A stretch of DNA of 64,000 nt from Apiospora phragmitis (Eukaryota > Ascomycota > Sordariomycetes > Amphisphaeriales > Apiosporaceae): contig JAQQWL010000001.1 of the NCBI GenBank assembly GCA_038363925.1, forward strand, positions 62,001 to 126,000, in the 5' to 3' direction. Position 1 is the stretch's first letter. Every line of letters starts with the position of its first letter. Positions 55,350-64,000 of this stretch are shown piece after piece. Position numbers and translations under genes: made by a program. The notes under the pieces were generated by a model. It worked only from the letters and a program-made list of their open reading frames with translations, ran no database searches and was not told the DNA's origin.

Positions 55350-58110
55350 ACAGTTTCGACACCTCTACCGATAGTTTAAACACCCTCGTATAAAGAAGCT
55401 CCATACGCTCTTAAAAAACGCCGGCTACGATAACATCGACCCTACTATTTTTAACGAGATCTAAAAGTTCTGCTCTCAATACTAGTCGCACGATCCGGCG
55501 TTATAAAGATTTAAATTCTTACTATAGGATAAATACGACTTTAATTACGAGATTATTATAAACGTTATCTATATTAATAGATAAAACGTACTCCACGTAA
55601 TCGATTCGAGTATATCTTTTTAAACGGTTATTTACTTATATTTATTTAATATATAAAATATTTAGAATACCTTTTATAAATATTAAATATATATATATAT
55701 TAAAGACTTTTTAATTATATCTCGTATAATCCAGGTACGTATTTTTAAAGAGAATTTCGAAATTACTTATAAATAAATACTTATTAAAGTTTATTAAATA
55801 ATAAATAAAGTTAAACGAGCGTATATTTCGTTACGTAAAACTTTCGATATTTTATAAAAAGATTTCGGTTATTAAATAAATACCGAAATAATACTTGAAA
55901 TAATTATTAAAGCTCTAAATAATACGGCTGGCCTCGACGGCTTAATATTTATTTTACTCGTATTCGGAATATACCCTCGCATCGACGAGAACTTACTACC
56001 GTTACTAAAGATCTAAATACGAAAAAAAGCCGTATAAAAAGTAATAAAGATACTCCAGAAGATATATACGGATATTAATATTTACCGAGCCTTAAATACC
56101 CGGAACGGACCGGCTATCCATAATATTGTAATACTCCCGCTCCGAAATAAAGTCCTAATCTAATAAGAAAGAGAAAAATAAACCGGACTATATAAAATAG
56201 CAGTTATTAAAAACCGTATAATCCGGGTGGACACCCCGGACAGCCCGAAAGCTTTTCGAGTAACCTAAATTAAGCCGTACTACCGGGAAAAGGCCGGAGA
56301 ACCGCACGACGAGCCGGATATATAACCAGATCCGGAATAGCTCATAAATACCCTAAATACTGAACCGATAGCCGAGGAAATTACGGTAGTTCCCGTATAA
56401 CGTAGCCGGGGATAACCTAGAAAATATTTACCCCGGAACGTTTTAACCGCCGTATTTTTTATTTAAAAAAATAAGAGAATTATAACTTAATAATTAAGCT
56501 TTAATAAGACGGCGTTATTATCTCGTTTAAATATTTATTTTAAGAATTTAACGTAGAAGAGATTAATAATCTCGCCGTACGAAAAGTTTTCGAATTTATT
56601 TAATTCGACCCGGGTAAGCACACCGGCCGGGGAATTTTTATAACACGGCTCGTATAAAAGATTAAAGGTAAAATTACGAAGCCGTATAAGAAATTTAAGC
56701 TCGTAATATAAGGTTACGAAGATATAGAAAAGGAGGCTATTTTAACCCAGTTATTAATAATCCAGCGGATAAGCTAAAGACTTTTTTAAATTTTCGAACT
56801 AACCTTAATCCGAAACTTTAATATATAAAGCGAGTTACGTAATATTATATAGGCGTATATTTAATCGTATAATAAATTAAACCGACTAATTTATATATAT
56901 TTACTAGTAAAATTAAAGATTTAATATCTCGAAAGGACGTTATTTTAAATCGTATTACCCCTATACGGATTAATAGAATCAGGATTTTATTAGTTTAAAA
57001 CGTATTATAATTATTATATACGAAATTTAAGAATAATAATTTTAATATATAACGCTTATTTATTAATTATTATAAAAGGACCGGACATTTTTAGTATTAT
57101 AATAATATAAACTATCGATACGTTCAGCTTTGTTATAGCCCTCTTTTCTTAGAAAAAAGAAGAAAAGTTAATAAAGGAATAATTTTATATAAAGCTAAAA
57201 AGTATCTTAACCGAAAATACGCTAATCGAGTTTAATAGAGGTAAGATTTAATTAAATTTATACGATATCCTTTTTAAGTAAAAAGGATAAGCTAATTAAT
57301 TAAAGCTTATCGATTCGAAAGCTATCGATAAAAATTAGTAATATATCTTTTAACGTGTAAAAAGAGTATATTTAACTTTTATTTATTAATTAGAAATAGC
57401 GTACAACTTATTTATCACCGCTTAAATATAAACTTTAAAAAATAAGGATATTAAGAACTTAAACGAGCGTATTAATTAATAGATTTAAAACTCGATATGC
57501 GGCCTAAAATATATCCCGCTTAACCTTTATTATATAAAGATATATACTTTTTTTTTATTAACGGCTCGTTCGAGAATACTAAGGACTTAATTTCTTAACT
57601 TAGATATCTAATCTTATTAAGTTAGGAAATAAATTATATAAAAGATTAGTTCGAGATTTAAGGTAATATTACTTATTAAAGCTTGACGAAATATAAAAGA
57701 ATTATACGGAGCGTATTAGTTAACGAATTATACGGCACGATTTCTAATATAAATAGCGGTATTATACTAAGTATTACGTTTAAAAGAATCGTATAAACCT
57801 TAAGATTTTAAGATATATTAATAACTTTTTATATAAATTCGAAATCTTTTTATAACTACTTAGTTAAGCTAGGTATAATAAACGAAAAGAGGCTTATAAT
57901 CGATATTATATCCTTTCGAAAGTTATACGAAAAAAGGGAGATCTTATAAATCTATTATATCGATAGTAAGGATAACCCGGCAGACGCCTTTATTAAGGTA
58001 TCCTTAAATAAGGCCTTTAAATAAATAATCTTAATAAATAGCCTTACCGTACGTATAGAAGCGTATATTAAGAAGTTAGACTCGTATATTCCCGATAAAA
58101 TATGACGTAT
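55350..58110 (+). pseudogene. K2 pol: integrase, reverse transcriptase, RNase H
   Basis: RIP-damaged reading gives the integrase zinc region HLYRQFKHPRIKKLHTLL (about 55360-55415) with two later cysteines in FCSQYQ; the core strand FNYEIIINVIYINRQNVLHV at about 55530-55590; KVKRAYISLRKTFDIL and NNTAGLDGLIFILLVFGIYPR near 55920-55980; and NTRNGPA near 56100. RT follows with DPGKHTGRGIF near 56600, a Q-Y-D/TDDT-like block near 57110, and RNase H with NGSFENTKDLIS near 57560 and LVKLGTTNEKRLIIDI near 57870. It ends with YIDSKDNPADAFIK and TVRIEAYIKKLDS near 58060. These blocks match the common fungal Ty1/copia polyprotein. Stops are numerous. Confidence 0.8.
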
Positions 58111-58439
58111 CGCGATATATAACGGCACTTTTATTATTATTATTACTTTTAAACTATTTTTTTTAATTTATAACGAGAAGTAATATATATTAATATATAA
58201 TAACTTCCCCTATTATTATTATTATTATTAAACGATTAAAATAATTAATTAAAGGGACTTATTATTCGATAAAATTAATATTAAAAAGGTATAATATTAC
58301 CTATACGGCTTAAGCAAGCACCGAATACCGGATTAGCGTAACCTATCCGTATAAGACCCTCGAGAAGGGAAGGCCCGTATTTAAAAAGGGGAATAGGCTA
58401 ATTTTATCGCTAAAATAAAAAACTGCTAATATTAGAATA

Positions 58440-58640
58440 ATAAGAATTAAAGTTTTTTATACTATTTTAAAAAAAGTATTATATACCTGCGCGTACGAAC
58501 CCTTTTTAGTTTTATTAAGAGGGGTATACGATACCCCTCGTAGCTCGTACTAAAAATAGATATAAATAATAGAATATAATAATATAACCTCGATTAAACC
58601 CGGAACCCACTTACACGTACGTACGAAAGCCTATTTAATA
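58440..58640 (+). repeat. copia LTR (3' LTR of K2)
   Basis: 201 bp, preceded by the same 3' internal end as the LTR at 20999. Directly after it an inverted copia leader (K3) begins. Confidence 0.85.
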
Positions 58641-59259
58641 AAGATCTCGATATTTTAAAATACTTTTTCGTATACAAATACTTCGAGGTTTAAAGTCGTC
58701 GGTTTATTTAAATTCGATATATCTAAGCTCGATCTCGATTCGTCGACTATAACTAACTCTATTTTAAAAAAGGTTATTATTTTATAAATCGTAGAATAAG
58801 GGTATTTAAATATATAAGTATATATAGTTTAGCTAGTTTCGCGTATAATTCGGAACTTAGTCTTTTCCTTATAATATATACTCGAAAAAAAGGGTTCCTC
58901 CTCGTACGGTTAATTTAGTTCGGCTCTTCTTTCGAATCTTTAACGGGCGGAAATTATCGGGGCTCTTTAGCATGGTCGCCCTTGCGTCGGTAGGGGCGTA
59001 AAACCGTCTCTTTACTCTTATTAATTTATAATTACTTTATATAATTATTAATTAATATTAGATAAGCTTTCGTATATACGTATAAATAGGTCCCGGGTTT
59101 AATCGAGGTTATATTACTATATTGTTTTATTTATATCTATCTTTAATGCGAGCTCCGAGGGGCGTCGTATACCCCTTTTTATAAAGTAGGAAAGGGGTTC
59201 GTGCGCGTAGGTACGTAGCACCTTTTTTAAAGTAATATAGATATCTAGCTGTTTTAATA
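58641..59259 (-). mobile_element. Ty1/copia fragment K3, inverted: 5' LTR plus leader
   Basis: The reverse complement of 59056-59259 is an LTR of the same family (204 bp), and 58641-59055 is the complement of the leader found at 17071-17690 and 52803-53190, without the solo LTR. It is truncated at 58641 by the K2 3' LTR. Confidence 0.8.
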
Positions 59260-59362
59260 CTTAAAATAAAAGAGTTATATCGGCTGCTTTTTAAAGATAA
59301 AGGAATTATAATAATAATAGTTACCTTTATTAATTTATTCGTTAAACTCGATAATATATTTA

Positions 59363-61195
59363 ACGTAGTTTATAATTTAATTAAATATACGGTTTAATTA
59401 AACACTTTTTAAAACCTCGTATAATAAAATATAAATTTATTTAATTATTACGTTTAAAATTAATTAAAACTATTTAGAATTATTTTTATTAAACACTTTT
59501 ATATTATTTTAATAAATACGAGTATTATAACCGGGCTTTCCGTAAATTTTATAGCGTTATAAGCGCGGTTTAAACGTCTTTATACGACTACTCCTTTTTC
59601 GCGATTTGTTTTATAATTACTTATGAACGTTTTTTTAAAACTATAAGACTTTTTTAGCTTATATACGAAGTAATTTTCTATTTTATAGCCGTTTTCTTTC
59701 GTACGGCGGCGCCGGCTAAGTATTTTATTTACTTTTCGTAATATGGTTACTTTACTTTTTAAAAACGCGAGCCGGTATATAACCTGCGTTATACTTTTCT
59801 TAATTTAATTAAGTTTAATAAAAATTAATATTAAAGAGTTATTTTAATATTACGCGATTCGATTTATTATGTATTTAGTTTAAAATAAAACTTTAATTAA
59901 ATTATTTAAAGTTTTTAATTTTTAAGGTATAAATAAGTTAAAAGAGGTCGCCGGAAGCGTTAACGTATATAGTTTTATATTTAATTATAAAATAAGATAT
60001 TCTAAATTATATAATATTAATACTACTTTTTAAAAACCTCTTTAAATATTTAAAACGGTAAAAATCGCTTATAACGCTTTTAAAATATAAATAATATACG
60101 CCCGTATAAAACCCTTGATTTCTTTCTCGTATAACCTTTTTAATATATAAAAATAACCGATATTAAAAAGTTAAAACTTATATAATAAATAAAAAAGTAT
60201 ATAAAGTATAATAATCGAGTTCTTTTTATAATAAAGCTCGAAATTTATTAAATAATAACTTTTATAATTATTAAAAATTAATAAATAATAAATACTTTTT
60301 ATATAAAACTTTATATATTTATTAAAATATTAAATTTAGTTTTCGCTTTTTTTATTCGTAATTTAGCCGTTTTTAATAACTGCGATTATTTAGTCCTTTA
60401 ATAATAGGCTGTTTTCGTATTAAAAAGAGAGGTACGTTTTCCCGGTAAATATAATATACGAAGGGATGGCGTAACCGTACGATCCGACGCTTTAAATAGT
60501 TATAACCTATTCTTAATTTTTTTATTAAATTATTTTAGGCCTCTCGTATCGATCGGAGGTGGTTACGATTATTTTAAACGAGATTTAGCTGCTAAAAAAG
60601 CCGGTCTCGTCGAAATTATAAATATCCTCCTTTTAAATCCTATATTTATTAATTATATTTCGTACGAAAATAAACTACGCGTAATACGCGTCGGGATTTT
60701 TATAAAGAACTCTTTAATAATCGATTTTTCGATTAGAACGCGTCCGGAGGTCCAATTATTATTATATAAAACTAAAGGCTTAATTAACGCCGACGCGTCC
60801 CGCGTTACGTTAAAGGAATAATTAGTTCGCTATATCTTTAATATTACTTATTTAAAGAGAAAACGATCGCGAATTTAATTCGATTATATATTAAACTATT
60901 ATATTTTTTTCGAAAATAATAAGCTTTTATATTAATAATCGTACATCTTATTATAAAATACCGCCGCGATATTAAAGACGTAAAGTTATATAAAGAATAT
61001 TATAAACTTGTATTATAAAACGGAAACTTAATTTAAAACTATTTCGAAGCGCTTAAAACATTAATTATATATCGCTTTCTTTTTAATTACTACCTATAAT
61101 AAAATAATAATAAAAAAATAAAATAAAGTTAGTTGTTAAGAATTACGAGAAAATAGTTAGTTAAACCGTGTGGTTAATTAGACCGTGGGGTACGT
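59363..61195 (-). mobile_element. pogo/Fot1-type element E, complete, RIP-mutated
   Basis: The element is 1833 bp. The complement of the right end starts ACGTACCCCACGGTCTAATT; the left end is its RIP-mutated counterpart (acgtagtttataatttaatt). TA flanks at 59361-59362 and 61196-61197. The interior matches element C (638-2499) in the same orientation, so the transposase is on the minus strand. Coding capacity is lost. Confidence 0.85.
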
Positions 61196-61746
61196 TATAT
61201 TTAAAGTTTTTAATTTCTTTAGTATATATACGCTCGAAATAATTATTTATTATCGTTAATCGATTATATATAAAAGTTCGCTTTTAAAATAAAAAGCGTT
61301 TAGTTTTAATATAATTAATAAAAAATATAATAATTAAAAAATATAATACTTAAAAAATGTTATTTTAACTATATATAATTAAATTTATTCTCGTTTATAT
61401 ATACGAATATATTTAAACCTTTTTCACTATTAATAAAGTTAGAATATAATATTAATAATATAATATATAGTTTTAATAAATTTTTAAAAATAGGTAGTTT
61501 CGATTGAAAAATGCTTTAATTACCTTTACACCTTTAAAGATTTAAAAGTTAATCTTTAATTACTAAGCTTTTTTAAATTCTTTTAATTCCTTTTTACTTA
61601 TAATTTATCTCTCGATATCCTACGTGAGCTTCTTATAAAAAATATATTACCGGTATTACTTTCTAACGTTATTTATACGTTACTCTTATTTCGTTTTAAT
61701 ACTTTTTAATAATAATAAAATTTCGTTTTTATTTCCTTATCGTTTA
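61196..61746. other. AT-rich sequence, no feature seen
   Basis: About 550 bp of RIP-type sequence between two pogo elements. No motif or terminal repeat was recognised; it probably belongs to an older, unrecognised repeat. Confidence 0.5.
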
Positions 61747-62176
61747 ACGTAGTCTATAAGCGAAATAATTATATAAGCGAATTAACCACATTTGAAGACT
61801 TCGTATAATAAAGTATAAATTAATTCCGCTATAACGTATTTAATATATTAAAATTAATCGGAATCTTTATTACTAGATATATCTATATCGTTTTAATAAG
61901 TGCGCGTATTATGCCTAGGCTCCCCGTAGATTTTATAGCGCCGCGGTCGCGTTTTAAGCCTTCTCGTATAACCATTACTCCGGCGTAATTTATCTTATAA
62001 CTATTCATTAATATCCCTTTAAAATTATAGGTTTCTTTTAACTTATATATAAAGTGATCTTTTATTTTATAGCCGTTTCTTTTTCGTACGGTGGCGCTAG
62101 CTAAATATTTTATTTACCTCTTATAATACGGTTATTTCATGTTTTAATAAAACGAACCGGTATATTATTTACGTTA
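61747..62176 (-). mobile_element. pogo-type element fragment H
   Basis: It starts after a TA (61745-61746) with the terminus acgtagtctataagcgaaat and continues with sequence matching 740-1080 and 16640-16858. It is interrupted at 62176 by element G. Its remaining part would lie beyond the window. Confidence 0.7.
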
Positions 62177-64000
62177 ACGTATCCCACAAGCGAATATCCT
62201 ATACAAGCGAATGTCCTACTTTCATAAATTTCTTTATAGCTTTAACTTTTTTTTATATTTTTTTACGTCCGAAAATATTATAACTTTAAAAAGAGAGTAA
62301 TATAATTCTAATGTTTTAAGCGCTTTAAGAAGACTTAACTTTAAATATACGAAAAGCTATATTAATTTATTACGTTTTATTAAAACCCTTATAGTGTAAA
62401 CGAAATAATTAACCTATATAACGCGAAATATTTATAAATTTTTAAAAGCTTTTAAATTTTAAAAAAGATATAATTATTTAATATATTATTAATTTAAATA
62501 CGCGATCGTTTTTTTTTAATTAAATAATATAAAAGATATAGCGAATCGATTATTTAGTTTACGTAACGCGGGACGCGTCGATATTAATTAGGCCTTTAAT
62601 TTCGTATAATAATAATTAAACTTCCGGACGCGTTTTAATCGAAGAATTAATTATTAAAAAGTTTTTTATAAAAATCTTAACGCGTATTATGCGTAGTTTA
62701 TTTTTATACGGAATATAATTTATAAATACGGGATTTAAAAAGAGGATATTTATAACTTTAATAAGACCGGCTTTTTTATAAGTTAAATCTCGTTCGAAAT
62801 AATTATAACCACTTCCGATCGATACGGAAAGCCTAGGGTAATATAATAAATGAATTGGGAATAGGTTATAGTTATTTAGGGTGTTAAATTATACGGTTAC
62901 GCCATCCCTCTGTATATGATTTTTACCGGGAAAACGCACCTCTTTTTTTAATACGAAAATAGCCTATTGCCGAAAGACTAGGTAATCGTAATTATTAAAA
63001 ATAGCTAGATTACGAATAAAAGAGGCGAGGACTAAATTTAATATTTTAATTAATATATTAGGTTTTATACGAAGGGTTATTATCGCCTCTTAGTCCTGGA
63101 CGGTTACAAAAGTTATTACTTAATAACTTTCGAGCTCTATTATAAAAAGAACTTGATTATTATATTTTATATATTTTCTTATTTATTATATAAATTTTAA
63201 CCTTTTAATATCGGTTATTTTTATATATTAAAAAAGGTATATAGGAAAAAAATTAAATATTTTATACGGGCGTATATTATTTATATTTTAAAAAAGGACT
63301 TCCTATTAACGTTTTTAAAAGCGTTTTAAGCGATTTTTACCGTTTCGAATATACGAGAAAGCTTTTAAAGGATAGGATTTATTTCGTATAATCCGGAATA
63401 TATTATTTTATAATTAAATATAAAACTATATATTTTAATACCTCCGGGGACATTTTTTAACCTATTTATTCTTTAAAAATTAAAAATTTTAAATAATTTA
63501 ATTAAAGCTTAATCCTAAACCGCATACGTTCGAAACCGTATTATATAGTATTAAAATAATTTTTTAATATTTATTTTAATTAGTTTTAATTAAATTATAA
63601 AAGTTATAACGTATATTATATACCGAGTTACTTTTTTAAAAGGTGAGAATGCGATACTTTAAAAAGTAAATAAAATGTTTAGCCGGCGCCGCCGTACGAA
63701 AAAGAAACGGCTATAAAATAAAAGATTATTTCGTATATAAGTTAAAAAAGACTTATAGTTTTAAAAGGATATTAATAAATAGTTATAAAACGAATCGCGT
63801 CGGAGGAGTGGTTATATAAAAACGTTTAGGACACGCTTATAACGTTATAAAATCTACGGAGAGCCCGGGTATAATACGCGTATTTATTAAAATAATATAA
63901 AAGTATTTAAAAATAAGAATTCCGATTAATTTTAATATATTAAATACGTTATAATAAAATTAACTTATATTTTATTAAAAAGGGTATAAAAAAATAAGAT
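62177..64000 (+). mobile_element. pogo/Fot1-type element G, right end outside window
   Basis: The left TIR starts ACGTATCCCACAAGCGAATA after TA (62175-62176). A RIP-damaged DDE_1 transposase is readable in the plus direction: WVIVIQG-like near 62860, GYAIP and FTGKTHLFF near 62900-62945, YRLLVLDGYKSYYLITFELY at about 63080-63140, and YFIRAYIIYILKKDFLLTFL at 63258-63320. The last bases align with the region just inside the left TIR of element C, so about 40 bp including the right TIR are missing. Confidence 0.85.

Larger units (their letters stand above)
52590..58640 (+). mobile_element. Ty1/copia element K2, nearly full length, RIP-mutated
   Basis: The element is 6051 bp, with a 5' LTR at 52590-52802, leader, gag/pol and a 3' LTR at 58440-58640 preceded by the purine-rich tract at about 58383-58392. 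Integrase, RT and RNase H follow in the copia order (integrase before RT). The flanking 5-mers (atata before, aagat after) do not match, so the two ends may come from different insertion events or from recombination between copies. Confidence 0.82.

Overview
The window looks like a chromosome segment of a filamentous ascomycete (Pezizomycotina, probably a Sordariomycete). Genes are short, with 50-125 nt introns (GT/AG borders, CTRAY-like branch points). The protein families are fungal: Egh16-like surface protein, allantoate-permease-type MFS, Fot1/pogo transposases, Ty3 chromoviruses. AT-rich repeat blocks are nearly free of CpA and TpG but keep CpG, the footprint of repeat-induced point mutation (RIP).

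Left repeat block (1-22717). A Ty3/gypsy chromovirus (element A, 5' end outside the window, 3' end at 16579) is the host for four insertions: pogo element C (638-2499), a complete second gypsy element B (4025-10895, TSD GTATT), a solo LTR (13461-14137, TSD AACTA) and pogo element P1 (14519-16377, TSD TA). Next comes a pogo fragment, then an internally deleted Ty1/copia element K1 (16859-21195) that carries two solo LTRs of its own family (TSDs GCGAC and GTAAC) and pogo element P2 (17871-19764). Another pogo fragment and a P2-type terminus lead to a sharp border at 22717.

Gene island (22718 to about 51700). Base composition is normal, but most genes are damaged. In order: a rhodopsin-like membrane protein split by a LINE; an intact Mpv17/PMP22 gene; an FAD monooxygenase, an MFS transporter and a type-B carboxylesterase, all broken and possibly the relic of a metabolite cluster; an 81-aa repeat protein; two small secreted proteins, one with eight mature cysteines; a 542-aa Ser/Asp/Lys-rich protein; an Egh16-like secreted protein; a minus-strand group with a chymotrypsin-like protein, a protein kinase and a vWA-like domain; two more decayed genes; and an HSL-type esterase with one internal stop. 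Many frameshifts lie in or next to C runs, so sequencing indels have to be weighed against real decay. Internal stops and missing segments argue that at least part of the decay is real.

Right repeat block (about 51750-64000). It holds a nearly full-length Ty1/copia element K2 (52590-58640), an inverted copia fragment K3, a complete pogo element E (59363-61195), and pogo element G (62177 to beyond the window end) inserted in another pogo copy H. No rRNA, tRNA or CRISPR array was found.
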